From the NCBI RefSeq assembly GCF_024172085.1, contig NZ_JAMZDZ010000001.1, positions 4,960,001-5,024,000 of the forward strand: 64,000 nt of DNA, in the 5' to 3' direction. This document shows positions 8,719-16,292 of the stretch, one piece after another (position 1 is the first letter of the stretch; the number at the start of each line of letters is the position of its first letter). A program made the position numbers and the translations under genes. The notes beneath the pieces were generated by a model. It made no database searches. It was not told the origin of the DNA and saw only the letters and a program-made list of their open reading frames with translations. Origin of the DNA: Hamadaea flava (GTDB taxonomy: Bacteria; Actinomycetota; Actinomycetes; Mycobacteriales; Micromonosporaceae).

Positions 8719-9611
8719 CCGTCGAGTCGGTGACGATCGAGCAGATCCCGGACGGCCGGGTGCCGGAAGATCTCGAGGAGTTCGAGACCCGCGCCATCGG
8801 CGACTTCCGCCTGGTGGCACTGCTCGTCGGGGCGGTGCTGGCCGGCGCCATCGCGGCGAGCAGCCCGCACGACGACGACTCGGTGCAGAAGTGGGTGCTC
8901 TACGTTCTCGTCGGCGCGCTGATGGGCGCGGCGGCCGGGGAGGGCTTCGGCTTCGGGATCTCCCGCTGGCGGGAGGTCAGCCGCATCCGCCCGATCTCCC
9001 TCTGGCGGGTGCTGCCGATGCTGATCCTGGTGGTGGCCATCGCGATCGGGCTCATGTGGCTCACCCCGGTGGTCTCCTCGGCGATCACTCCGCGCGGCTG
9101 GGCGTTGTCGATCATCGCCATCATCGGCGCGCTGCCGCTCGCGGCGACGCTGACCGCGGTGCAGTTGCTGACCCGGCGCAAGCTTCCCGGTTCGGTCGGC
9201 CAGCAACTGGAGACGCTGCTCTGGCTGCGGCGTACGGTCTCGCGGATGCTCAGCGAACTCGGGGTGCTGGTGCTGCTGGTGATGGCGGTCAACCGGGCGG
9301 CGCTGGAGTTCGGCGAGAAGCAGGATCCGATCGTGGTCATCTTCGCCGGGGCGATCGGCTCGTTCATCGTCGGCATCATGTACGTGCCGGCCGCGACGAC
9401 GTTGCGCCGCCGGGCCAACACGTACGTGCAGCGCAACTTCAAGCTGGACGCGGTGCCCCAGGGTGAGCTGATCGGCGCGGCCGAGGACCTCGGCAAGCTG
9501 GAGAAGCTGCTCGGCCTCGATCAGACGACGTTCGGCGATCTGCGCTCGGGGCTCGTCATCCTCACGCCGTTCGTGGTGAGCGCCCTCTCCGCCCTCCTCC
9601 CCAAGTTCTGA
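8715..9611 (+). CDS. Polytopic membrane protein coupled to the M48 protease
   Basis: 298 residues, family not recognised. There are about six or seven hydrophobic helices: ~35-55, 65-85, 100-120, 130-155, 185-200, 215-240 and 280-297. An acidic cytoplasmic N-terminus (IPDGRVPEDLEEFETRA) and a soluble loop at ~240-278 complete it. ATG overlaps the protease stop by ATGA, so expression is coupled and a physical or functional link with the protease (adaptor or substrate) is plausible. No enzymatic motif is visible. Confidence 0.85.
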   Translation: MTVESVTIEQIPDGRVPEDLEEFETRAIGDFRLVALLVGAVLAGAIAASSPHDDDSVQKWVLYVLVGALMGAAAGEGFGFGISRWREVSRIRPISLWRVLPMLILVVAIAIGLMWLTPVVSSAITPRGWALSIIAIIGALPLAATLTAVQLLTRRKLPGSVGQQLETLLWLRRTVSRMLSELGVLVLLVMAVNRAALEFGEKQDPIVVIFAGAIGSFIVGIMYVPAATTLRRRANTYVQRNFKLDAVPQGELIGAAEDLGKLEKLLGLDQTTFGDLRSGLVILTPFVVSALSALLPKF

Positions 9612-9618
9612 CGTCTCG

Positions 9619-9683
9619 GCGCTGGATCACGGATCTCGGTCGAATCTTGGTGCAAGATCCGACCCGGAACCCTGATCCAGCGC
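9619..9683. repeat. Large imperfect palindrome at a convergent junction (class 1)
   Basis: GCGCTGGATCA (9619-9629) and TGATCCAGCGC (9673-9683) form the outer arms. The inner arms pair imperfectly down to a core ATCTTGGTGCAAGAT. It lies between convergent genes (stops at 9611 and 9702). It shares its core with the palindrome at 29431-29475. It may act as a bidirectional terminator. Confidence 0.75.
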
Positions 9684-9701
9684 TGAACGGGACGGCACCG
9701 G

Positions 9702-10841
9702 CTAGAGGCGGAACTGGGCGAAGCGGCGCTGGATCGCGCCGTTGATCTGGGTGAAGGAGCCGCCCGCGGCGGCCTTGCCGAGACGCGGACTTGCGGCCAT
9801 GGCCTCCACGCCCATGACGCCGTTCGCGTCGGCGAGCCACGGCTGCAGCCGGCCGGACGGGTCCAGCGCGGCGAGCTTGATCCGAGTCGTCGACCCCTCT
9901 TGGCAGGCTCCCTTGTCACCGACCGCGGCGGACTTGCAGATGCGGTCGAAGTGGCCGCCCATGAGGATCGTGTCGTTCACGCGGACCACGGATTGCACGT
10001 CGCCGTCGGCGGTCACGGTCCACTGCGTCGCACCGGTCGTCGCGTCGAGCGCCATCGCCCGGCCGCCCCGGCCCGCGACGGCCGCGTAAAGGCTGCTTCC
10101 CGTCAACGACAGGCTGCTCACGGCGTACTCTATGGTGCTTCGGAACGAGGGCCGGACGGCGCCGGTGCGCGGATCGACCACCGCGACGCGTGCGGTGTTC
10201 TTGAGCCCGTTGACCTGCGTGAACGCGCCGCCGAGCAGGACCCGGTCGCCGGTGACGACGATGGCGTTGACCGAGTCCTGCGCGGCTGGCTTCCACTGTG
10301 GATCGAGTGCGCCGGTGGCCAGGTCGAAAGCGGCGAGGCGGCTGCGGGGCTGCCCGTCGATCTGGGTGACCGTGCCGCCGACGTAGATCCGGCTCCCGCT
10401 GATCGCGATGGCGTGCGGGTGGCCGTAGACGGAGTGGCGGAACGGGGCGAGCGTGCCGGTGACCGGGTCGATCTGCGCAAGATTGTCGCGGGTCAGGCCG
10501 TTGACGGAGCCGAAATCGCCACCCACGTAGACGCCGCGGTCGGTCGCGGCGATGGCCCGCACTCGGCCGTCCGCGACCGGACTCCAGTCGAGCAGTCGCC
10601 CGGTCCGCGCGTCGAGCGCGGCGAGCCGGGTCCGCGGGACCAGCTTGCCCGCGGTGTCGATCGCGTGCGTGAAATCGCCGCCCACATAAAGCCGATCGCC
10701 CAGGTAGGCCATGCTCTGGATGGCGCCGTCGAAGGTCACCGTCGGTTCGGGAGAGGCCCGCACATCTGCTTGCGCGACGCCGGGGAACAGCGCCCCAGCG
10801 ATGATGAGGCCAGCGGTCAGAGTGCGAACAACTCGTGACAT
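9702..10841 (-). CDS. Secreted beta-propeller repeat protein
   Basis: 379 residues with a signal peptide (MSRVVRTLTAGLIIAGALF, cleavage after ~VAQA at 22-25). The mature part has seven or so repeats of the pattern LYVGGDFT...LAALDARTGRL. Examples are LYVGGDFTH, VYVGGDFGSV, IYVGGTVTQI, VLLGGAFTQV and the closing AAGGSFTQI. This is the delta-60/PQQ-like propeller pattern seen in actinobacterial secreted proteins annotated as DUF5122. A Cys pair (RICKSA and GACQEG) may form a disulfide in one loop. No catalytic residues are evident; a ligand- or protein-binding role outside the cell is likely. It is divergent from tyrA across 56 bp. Confidence 0.85.
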   Translation of the reverse strand: MSRVVRTLTAGLIIAGALFPGVAQADVRASPEPTVTFDGAIQSMAYLGDRLYVGGDFTHAIDTAGKLVPRTRLAALDARTGRLLDWSPVADGRVRAIAATDRGVYVGGDFGSVNGLTRDNLAQIDPVTGTLAPFRHSVYGHPHAIAISGSRIYVGGTVTQIDGQPRSRLAAFDLATGALDPQWKPAAQDSVNAIVVTGDRVLLGGAFTQVNGLKNTARVAVVDPRTGAVRPSFRSTIEYAVSSLSLTGSSLYAAVAGRGGRAMALDATTGATQWTVTADGDVQSVVRVNDTILMGGHFDRICKSAAVGDKGACQEGSTTRIKLAALDPSGRLQPWLADANGVMGVEAMAASPRLGKAAAGGSFTQINGAIQRRFAQFRL

Positions 10842-10897
10842 ATGGGATACAACGAGGCAGCGAACAGCGAGCCACTAGGCTGTGGCACGCTTCCGTC

Positions 10898-11890
10898 GTG
10901 AATATCGCGGTGATCGGTCTCGGTCTCATCGGCGGATCCCTGCTGCGCGCCCTCGCCGTGGCCGGCCACCGGGTGCTCGGTTACGACGCCGATCCAGCGA
11001 TACGCGCAACGGCGCGGACGGCGGCCGCGAAGGCGTCGGCGGACCACCGGTGGCAGATCGCGGCCTCGGTCGGGGAGGCAGGCAAGCCCTCCGAACTGGT
11101 CGTGCTGGCGGTTCCGCTGACGTCGGTGGCCGGCGTGCTGGACGAACTGGTCGACGCCGGCTTCACGGGGTTGATCACCGATGTCACCAGCGTCAAGGAA
11201 CCCGTACGCGAGCTCGTCGAGGAACGGATGCGCCGAGCGGCCACCCCGTTGGCCGGATTCGTCGGCGGGCACCCGATGGTCGGCCGGGATCAGTCCGGCT
11301 TCGAGGCCGCCGACCCGTACCTGTTCACGCAGTGTGCCTGGGTTCTGTGCCTCGAAGAGGAGACCTCGCTGCCGGACTGGCTGCATCTCGCGGCGCTCGT
11401 GACCTCGCTGGACGCCCGGGTGGTCCCGACGACGGCCGCCGACCACGACCGTTCGGTGGCCCGCGTCAGCCATCTCCCGCATCTGCTGGCCGCCGCCCTC
11501 GCCGCGAGCATCGCCGCCGACCCGCTCAGCGCCACCCTGGCCGCCGGCTCCTTCCGGGACGGTACGCGAGTAGCCGCGACCCGGCCCGAACTGACAGCCG
11601 AGCTGGCCGGCGGCAACGCCCAACCGGTCGCCGAGGCGCTCGACGCGTTGATGGCCGACCTGGAGAAGGCCGGTACGCTGCTGCACCGCGCCGACCCCAT
11701 CCGGGCCCTGCGGCCCTGGCTGCGGCCGGGATTCGAAGCCCGGTCGCAGTGGCCGGCGTTGGCCGGCGACTCGGCCGACCTGCCCGCCCGGGCCGACGTG
11801 CTGCGGCGGCTCGGCGGAGTCGGCGGCTGGATCATCGACGTGGCGGGGGATCGGCGTACCGTGACGGCCGTCCGCCCCGCCCACCCCTAG
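10898..11890 (+). CDS. tyrA: Prephenate dehydrogenase
   Basis: 330 residues. Oxidative decarboxylation of prephenate to 4-hydroxyphenylpyruvate in tyrosine synthesis (or arogenate dehydrogenase; the sequence alone does not settle this). The Rossmann motif GLGLIGGS is at ~6-13, TDVTSVKEPV is the conserved helix start, and GGHPMVGRDQSGFEAA is the family's active-site HPM-G motif. All-alpha dimerisation half at ~165-300. No ACT domain. GTG 10898 gives a start right at the Rossmann strand, VNIAVIGLG, as expected. It has no clear Shine-Dalgarno and may be leaderless. Confidence 0.92.
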   Translation: MNIAVIGLGLIGGSLLRALAVAGHRVLGYDADPAIRATARTAAAKASADHRWQIAASVGEAGKPSELVVLAVPLTSVAGVLDELVDAGFTGLITDVTSVKEPVRELVEERMRRAATPLAGFVGGHPMVGRDQSGFEAADPYLFTQCAWVLCLEEETSLPDWLHLAALVTSLDARVVPTTAADHDRSVARVSHLPHLLAAALAASIAADPLSATLAAGSFRDGTRVAATRPELTAELAGGNAQPVAEALDALMADLEKAGTLLHRADPIRALRPWLRPGFEARSQWPALAGDSADLPARADVLRRLGGVGGWIIDVAGDRRTVTAVRPAHP

Positions 11891-11894
11891 CGCT

Positions 11895-11927
11895 CGCTGC
11901 CTTCGCGGGCGCTGCCTTCGCGGGCGC
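11895..11927. repeat. 15-nt tandem repeat after tyrA
   Basis: CGCTGCCTTCGCGGG occurs at 11895-11909 and 11910-11924, and a third copy begins at 11925. It stands just before the palindrome at 11939, which parallels the tandem repeats beside the class 2 repeats elsewhere in the window. Confidence 0.8.
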
Positions 11928-11938
11928 TGGTTTAGCGG

Positions 11939-11995
11939 CAGATCACGGATATGCCGGTGATCATGGGCGCGTTTGGCCTGCTTATCCCTGATCTG
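11939..11995. repeat. Imperfect palindrome (class 1) downstream of tyrA
   Basis: CAGATCACGGATATGCCGG pairs imperfectly with the complement of GCCTGCTTATCCCTGATCTG. The arms resemble those at 29431-29475 (GGATATGCC and TATCCCTGATCTG). It lies between tyrA and a co-directional small membrane gene. Confidence 0.65.
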
Positions 11996-12044
11996 GTGGC
12001 AACGCCGGCCGACACCGTGTGCGGTCGAACCCGTTAAGCCGGAC

Positions 12045-12341
12045 ATGAGACCGACTTTGCGCGAGCCCTATCCGGTACGCGTACCGGCAGTGCTCGCGGG
12101 GCTGGCCGGAGCGGGCGCGTGGCTGGCCGGCTTCGGTACGCTCGCCGCCGACCTGGCCGGGTACGCCTGGTGGACGCTCGGCGCCGGGGCGGCCGCGTGG
12201 CTCGCCGCGCTGGCGTTGCTCCGCCATGGCGACCGGGGCGTGGCGGCTGGAATCGCCGTCGCATTGGCTATCGGATGGTCGAGTACGGCGGTCGCTCTGG
12301 GGGTCACGTGGGTGCAGACCGGGACATGGCCGTTGTGGTGA
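12045..12341 (+). CDS. Small hypothetical membrane protein
   Basis: 98 residues, not recognised. Three hydrophobic segments (roughly ~12-33, 38-58 and 66-88) are joined by short loops; a basic patch is at the N-terminus (MRPTLREPYPVRV). Codon third positions are strongly G/C, as in neighbouring genes, which supports a real coding sequence. ATG 12045 is the first sensible start, with weak ribosome-binding site. No function is proposed. Confidence 0.6.
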   Translation: MRPTLREPYPVRVPAVLAGLAGAGAWLAGFGTLAADLAGYAWWTLGAGAAAWLAALALLRHGDRGVAAGIAVALAIGWSSTAVALGVTWVQTGTWPLW

Positions 12342-12367
12342 CGTTCGGTAGCCGTACAGTGGCAATA

Positions 12368-12574
12368 GTGGGCTTGACGTGCGAGGTCGGTGCGGGCAGT
12401 CTCAGCTTCGTGTGGACGCTGCAACGGCTTGACCCGGAACGGCGGCGCCGGCGGATCCAGCTCCTGTCGGAGCTCGCCGACGCCAAGTCGGTGCGCGTAC
12501 GCCTCGCCCCTCGGCGTGCTCGTGGCGACCAGCTGCGGGATCTCATCGCTTTGCGGCGCAGACTCGCCGGATGA
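12368..12574 (+). CDS. Small hypothetical basic protein
   Basis: 68 residues, not recognised. It is rich in Arg/Leu (ERRRRRIQLLSELADAK and LIALRRRLAG), probably helical. The reading frame is open back to ATG 12326, but G/C third-position bias starts only at GTG 12368. TACAGT at 12355-12360, with a TTGTGG-like -35 at 12333-12338 (16-nt spacer), would place the transcript start at about this GTG. That suggests a leaderless gene. There is no homology-based support, so this is tentative. Confidence 0.4.
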   Translation: MGLTCEVGAGSLSFVWTLQRLDPERRRRRIQLLSELADAKSVRVRLAPRRARGDQLRDLIALRRRLAG

Positions 12575-12668
12575 CTCGTGGCCTCCGCTAAACGCCGAGG
12601 TCACCGGATACTGTCACACAAGGCCCCGATGTCGCGGGGACTGAAGTTGACCTTCAAGGAAGACGATC

Positions 12669-13208
12669 GTGTCGCACTTTGCCGCCGCGGTGGTCCGGGG
12701 CCGCTCCGGGTGGACCGCCACTGAACTCGACCTGAGCGACGCCGCCGATGTCGAGGATGTCGCCGACCGCTTGCGCGACGTCGACCTGTCCGCGTCCGTG
12801 TCGCTGCTCTTCGTGGAGTCCGACGACTCCTACCTGGCCGTCATGCGTCTCGACGACGGCGAGGATCTACGCGTCTTCGGCTCCGACTCGGCCTTCGTCG
12901 ACGAGTCCCGGCTGGGCAAGCTGCTGCTCGGCGACCTGACGCTCGGCGGCACGATCGAGCCGGCCCTGGAGCCGACCGACGCCGACGACTTCGCCGAGGA
13001 CACCGAGACCGAGGAAGAGGAGCGCCCGGCCGCCGACCCGACGGTGAATCCGATCGGCGACGCCGACCTGCTCGCCGATCTCGGCGTCTCCGCGCACCAT
13101 CTGCTGGAGCTGTGCGCGACCGACGGGCTCATGCCGGCCGACGTCACGGCCGAGATCACCCAGATCATCGGCTGCGCCGACGAGGTCGAAGAGCTGCGCG
13201 AGGCGTGA
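12669..13208 (+). CDS. tRNA adenosine deaminase-associated protein
   Basis: 179 residues, acidic. It matches the actinobacterial protein family found directly upstream of tadA and named for that position. An N-terminal domain (~1-95) with VESDDSYLAVMRLDDGEDLRVF precedes an acidic linker (~100-125, TDADDFAEDTETEEEE) and a helical C-terminal domain (DLLADLGVSAHHLLELC...). Biochemical role unknown. GTG 12669 follows AAGGAAGA. The stop overlaps the TadA start by four bases (GTGA), so the two are co-translated. Confidence 0.88.
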   Translation: MSHFAAAVVRGRSGWTATELDLSDAADVEDVADRLRDVDLSASVSLLFVESDDSYLAVMRLDDGEDLRVFGSDSAFVDESRLGKLLLGDLTLGGTIEPALEPTDADDFAEDTETEEEERPAADPTVNPIGDADLLADLGVSAHHLLELCATDGLMPADVTAEITQIIGCADEVEELREA

Positions 13209-13681
13209 CCGCGCTCGCCGAGCGGCACGCCCGGTGGATGCGCCGCGCGCTGGAAGTGGCGCGTACCGCGGTCGCCCGGGGTGACGTGCCGGTCGGCGCG
13301 ATCCTGCTCGACCGGGACGGCGTCGAGATCGCGGTCGGCCACAACGAGCGGGAGTTCGACCTGGACCCGACCGCGCACGCCGAGATCGTCGCGATCCGGC
13401 GGGCCGCCGCTCGGCTCGGCACCTCTCACCTCGACGGCTGCACGCTCGTGGTCACCCTCGAACCGTGCACGATGTGCGCGGGCGCGATCACCCTCGCGCG
13501 GCTCGGCACCGTCGTCTTCGGTGCCTGGGAACCCAAGACCGGCGCGGTCGGCTCACTCTGGGACGTCTTGCGCGATCGGCGGCTCAACCATCGACCCGAG
13601 GTGTACGCCGGAGTGCTGGCCGACGAGTGTGGCGCCCTCCTCCGCGACTTCTTCCGCACCCCACCCCCCAATCTGGCGTGA
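13205..13681 (+). CDS. tadA: tRNA-specific adenosine deaminase TadA
   Basis: 158 residues. Converts A34 of tRNA-Arg(ACG) to inosine so the tRNA reads CGU, CGC and CGA; the matching tRNA gene is at 13-85. Zinc/catalytic motifs are intact: HAEIVA (zinc His and proton-shuttle Glu) and PCTMCAG (two zinc Cys). The protein shows the usual length and the N-terminal RWMRRALEVAR helix. GTG 13205 overlaps the upstream stop. Its own stop lies inside the left arm of the 13677-13753 inverted repeat. Confidence 0.95.
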   Translation: MTALAERHARWMRRALEVARTAVARGDVPVGAILLDRDGVEIAVGHNEREFDLDPTAHAEIVAIRRAAARLGTSHLDGCTLVVTLEPCTMCAGAITLARLGTVVFGAWEPKTGAVGSLWDVLRDRRLNHRPEVYAGVLADECGALLRDFFRTPPPNLA

Positions 13682-13753
13682 TCATCGCGCCGGCCATGTC
13701 GGTTGGCGCGGCGAAATGCCCGATCTGACAGCGTGGCTGGCGCGATGATCACG
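13677..13753. repeat. 15-bp perfect inverted repeat spanning the tadA stop
   Basis: CGTGATCATCGCGCC (13677-13691) and GGCGCGATGATCACG (13739-13753) enclose 47 nt with partial inner pairing. It is GATC-rich like other intergenic repeats in this window. It may terminate tadA and separate it from the TetR promoter. Confidence 0.75.
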
Positions 13754-13777
13754 TGACATGCGGCACGGAAGGTTTAC

Positions 13778-13789
13778 GACCGGTCGGTC
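13778..13789. promoter_or_regulatory. Candidate TetR operator
   Basis: GACCGGTC is a perfect 8-bp palindrome within GACCGGTCGGTC, 17-28 nt upstream of the TetR start. That is a typical site of autorepression for the family. Assignment is inference. Confidence 0.45.
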
Positions 13790-13805
13790 TTGTACTTAGG
13801 CTCAG

Positions 13806-14441
13806 GTGGTGAGTGCGAAGACGGACGGCCGAGTCGTCCGCGGCGACCGGACGCGTACCGCCGTCCTGGACGCCGCGGTCGCGATGGCCACCGAATCCGG
13901 CCTGGACGGCCTGTCCCTGGGCCAGCTCGCCGAACGGCTCGGAGTCAGCAAGTCGGGCCTGTTCGCGCACTGGCGCTCGAAGGAAGAGCTGCAGCTCGCC
14001 GCGATCGAGCACGCCCGCAAGATGTGGGCCGACCTCGTCGTCGCGCCGGCTCTCCACCAGCCCCGCGGCGTACGCCGGATCTTCGCGCTTCACGAGGCGA
14101 GGCTGCGGTTCTACGCGGACGGAGTCCTTCCGGGCGGCTGCTTCTTCGCCGTCGCCGAGTTCGAGCACACCGGGCGTACGGGAGTGGTGTCCGACCGGCT
14201 GGGTGAGGTGCTCGGCGAATGGCTCACCCTGCTGCGGCGGCTCGTCCGGGAGGCGGTCGAACTCGGGGAACTCCCCGCCGACGTCGACCTGGAGCAGCTC
14301 GCCTTCGAGATCGACGCGGCCGGCGTCGCCGCGATGCTGCATACCCGGCTGCTCTCCGCGAGCACCGCTCACGCGCGTACGGCGGTCCTCACTCGGCTGC
14401 GCACGCTGACCACTGATCCGACCCTGCTTCCGGAGGAATGA
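13806..14441 (+). CDS. TetR/AcrR-family transcriptional regulator
   Basis: 211 residues. The N-terminal TetR helix-turn-helix (~15-60: RTRTAVLDAAVAMATESG, LSLGQLAERLGVSKSGLFAHW) is canonical. The C-terminal ligand domain (~75-205) resembles TetR_C_6-like regulators of acyl or hydrophobic ligands. Start is GTG 13806 or the adjacent GTG 13809. Its stop overlaps the thioesterase gene (ATGATGA), so regulator and enzyme form an operon. It probably represses the pair through the GACCGGTC site just upstream and responds to an acyl compound. Confidence 0.9.
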   Translation: MVSAKTDGRVVRGDRTRTAVLDAAVAMATESGLDGLSLGQLAERLGVSKSGLFAHWRSKEELQLAAIEHARKMWADLVVAPALHQPRGVRRIFALHEARLRFYADGVLPGGCFFAVAEFEHTGRTGVVSDRLGEVLGEWLTLLRRLVREAVELGELPADVDLEQLAFEIDAAGVAAMLHTRLLSASTAHARTAVLTRLRTLTTDPTLLPEE

Positions 14442-14878
14442 TGACCGAGACCCTGCAGCACGCCGGCGTGATCCGCGAAGTCGTCGTGCACTTCGACGAC
14501 CTCGACGCCTCCGCTGTCGTGCACAACTCCCGGTACGCCCTCCTGCTGGAGCGCGCCGTGTCGACCTGGTTCAGCGAGCACGGCTACTCGTTCGCCAACG
14601 GGCGTCCGACCACCGAGGACATGGTCGTCGGCGTACGCGAGTTCACGATCACCTACAACGTGCCCATCCGCGGCACCGGCCCGGTCGACGTCCACTTCTG
14701 GATCGACAAGCTCGGCCGCACCAGCGCCGTCTACGGCTTCCGATTCCTCTCCGCGGACCACACCACCGTGTACGCCGAAGGCCGCCGCGTCATGGTCAAG
14801 ATGGACTTCGCGGCCGGCGTACCGGTGCCGTGGACCGAGGACGGCCTGGCGCTGGTGGAGCCGTTGGTCAGGCGATAG
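14438..14878 (+). CDS. Acyl-CoA thioesterase (4HBT hot-dog family)
   Basis: 146 residues, a single hot-dog domain. [23 protein letters not shown] near the N-terminus is the 4-hydroxybenzoyl-CoA-thioesterase/YbgC-type active-site motif, with the catalytic Asp in the V-x-x-D-D-L-D-x-S segment and HNSRY next to it. Hydrolyses an acyl-CoA thioester; substrate unknown. GGAGGA precedes ATG 14438, and the start overlaps the TetR stop. The last 11 bp overlap the convergent deoD gene. Confidence 0.88.
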   Translation: MMTETLQHAGVIREVVVHFDDLDASAVVHNSRYALLLERAVSTWFSEHGYSFANGRPTTEDMVVGVREFTITYNVPIRGTGPVDVHFWIDKLGRTSAVYGFRFLSADHTTVYAEGRRVMVKMDFAAGVPVPWTEDGLALVEPLVRR

Positions 14879-15575
14879 CCGTGTCGAGGGCGACCTCGAC
14901 CATCTGGGAGAACGTCTGCTCGCGTTCCTGGGACGTGGTCGCCTCACCGCGCTTGATGTGGTCGCTGACGGTGAGGAGCGTCAGCGCGCGTGCCCGGAAG
15001 CGGGCGGCGATCGTGTAGAGCGCGGCCGACTCCATCTCCACCGCGAGCACGCCGTAGTCCGCGAGCTTGTCGTAGAGGTCCGGCCGGTCGGTGTAGAACG
15101 CGTCCGCCGCGAGGACCGGGCCGACGTGCATCTCGATGCCGCGCGATTCGGCCACCTCGACCGCCTTGCGGAGCAGCCCGAAGTCGGCCACCGGCGCGTA
15201 ATCGATCAGGCCGTCGAACCGCACCCGGTTCATGTTCGAGTCGGTCGCCGACCCGTTGGCCGCGATCACGTCGCGCAGGTTGAGCGACTCCGAGAGCGCA
15301 CCACAGGAGCCGACCCGGATCAGCGTCTTCACGCCGTACTCGTTGATCAGCTCGTGCGCGTAGATCGACGCCGACGGCATGCCCATGCCGGAGCCCTGGA
15401 TCGAGACGTCGACGCCCCGATACTTCCCGGTGAACCCGAACATGTTGCGGACCGTCGAGTAGCACTTCGCATCCTCGAGGAAGGTCTCCGCGATCCACTT
15501 CGCGCGCAGCGGGTCACCCGGCATGAGAACCCGCTCGGCGATCTCGCCAGGCTTTGCTCCGATGTGCGTGCTCAT
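14868..15575 (-). CDS. deoD: Purine-nucleoside phosphorylase DeoD
   Basis: 235 residues, the full length of the hexameric DeoD type. Phosphorolysis of (deoxy)purine nucleosides in salvage. Hallmarks are the start [25 protein letters not shown], the phosphate-binding [16 protein letters not shown] (ribose contacts), and the catalytic-Asp motif VSDH. The first residues match the family start at ATG 15575. Monocistronic; its 3' end overlaps the convergent thioesterase gene. Confidence 0.96.
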   Translation of the reverse strand: MSTHIGAKPGEIAERVLMPGDPLRAKWIAETFLEDAKCYSTVRNMFGFTGKYRGVDVSIQGSGMGMPSASIYAHELINEYGVKTLIRVGSCGALSESLNLRDVIAANGSATDSNMNRVRFDGLIDYAPVADFGLLRKAVEVAESRGIEMHVGPVLAADAFYTDRPDLYDKLADYGVLAVEMESAALYTIAARFRARALTLLTVSDHIKRGEATTSQEREQTFSQMVEVALDTAIA

Positions 15576-15661
15576 GGTCCCGATCTTCGCACGTTGACCG
15601 GTTCGCCGGGCGTCGGTTACCCAGGTGACCGGGGCGCTGGGGGTCGTGTAAGGTAGCGCGC

Positions 15662-15748
15662 GGTGGTGTGTCCGAGTGGCCTAAGGAGCACGCCTCGAAA
15701 GCGTGTGAGGGTGCAAGCCCTCCGCGGGTTCAAATCCCGCCGCCACCG
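15662..15748 (+). tRNA. tRNA-Ser (anticodon CGA)
   Basis: Class II tRNA. Acceptor GGTGGTG pairs with CGCCACC (741-747 of this stretch, i.e. 15741-15747), discriminator G 15748. Anticodon loop CTCGAAA gives CGA. The long variable arm GAGGGTGCAAGCCCTC and T arm GCGGGTTCAAATCCCGC are intact. Confidence 0.96.
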
Positions 15749-15753
15749 CTTCT

Positions 15754-15795
15754 GGTCACGGCTCGCGTCCTGGTGATGCGGGCCGTGACCCTTTT
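15754..15795 (+). terminator. Terminator after tRNA-Ser(CGA)
   Basis: GGTCACGGC (15754-15762) pairs with GCCGTGACC (15782-15790), followed by CTTTTC. Confidence 0.8.
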
Positions 15796-15830
15796 CATGT
15801 CCAGCATATGCGCAGGTCCGGACATAAAAA

Positions 15831-15922
15831 GGGCCCCCCGCGTACCCGCTAGAGCTCGCTTATCCTTGCTGCCTTCCGGCCCTGGGGAGGTTCACGAGGT
15901 AACGCCACGCGAGGGGCGTGAC
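15831..15922 (-). ncRNA. ffs: Signal recognition particle RNA (small bacterial type)
   Basis: Read leftward, the segment contains the conserved SRP domain IV: GTGAACCTCCCCAGGGC then CGGAAGGCAGCAAGG (about 15858-15895). Flanking strands CCCCTCGCGT and ACGCGGGGGG pair to close the helix. A run of five U follows the 3' end (A's at 15826-15830 on the + strand). Partner of Ffh in co-translational membrane targeting. Ends are approximate. It lies antisense between two tRNA-Ser genes. Confidence 0.93.
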
Positions 15923-15979
15923 CACTGTACCCGGTAACCCGGGTGGGACGAACGCCGGGCCTTATGTATCCTTCTCCAC

Positions 15980-16064
15980 GGAGGATTCGCCTAGAGGCCT
16001 AGGGCGCACGCTTGGAAAGCGTGTTGGGATAAAACCCTCACGAGTTCGAATCTCGTATCCTCCG
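15980..16064 (+). tRNA. tRNA-Ser (anticodon GGA)
   Basis: Acceptor GGAGGAT (15980-15986) pairs with ATCCTCC (16057-16063). Anticodon loop TTGGAAA gives GGA. The long variable arm is typical of tRNA-Ser, and the T arm is ACGAGTTCGAATCTCGT. Confidence 0.96.
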
Positions 16065-16082
16065 CTCGGTTGAGCAGTACAA

Positions 16083-16119
16083 AACGCGGGACCAGCCCTA
16101 TCCAAGCTGGTCCCGCGTT
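16083..16119 (+). terminator. Terminator after tRNA-Ser(GGA)
   Basis: AACGCGGGACCAGC (16083-16096) and GCTGGTCCCGCGTT (16106-16119) are perfect 14-bp arms with a 9-nt loop. Confidence 0.85.
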
Positions 16120-16142
16120 CTGCGTCTGGCCGACTCTCCCCG

Positions 16143-16202
16143 TTGATCATGGAGTTGACCGTGGCCTCGACGGTGTGGCGTGACCGGAAACACCATGATC
16201 AA
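16143..16202. repeat. TGATCATG inverted repeat upstream of dnaX
   Basis: TTGATCATGG (16143-16152) and CCATGATCAA (16193-16202) are perfect arms around 40 nt. It resembles the GATC-rich intergenic repeats elsewhere but does not align with their full length. It lies between the tRNA terminator and the dnaX promoter region. Confidence 0.6.
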
Positions 16203-16292
16203 GGTGAACGCGCGGAAGACGGGCGTGACGCCTCTCGGCGATGTCGGCCGGTCGTGAGAGGCTATGAGTCGGCAATCGGGAGGTGGTCGTCC

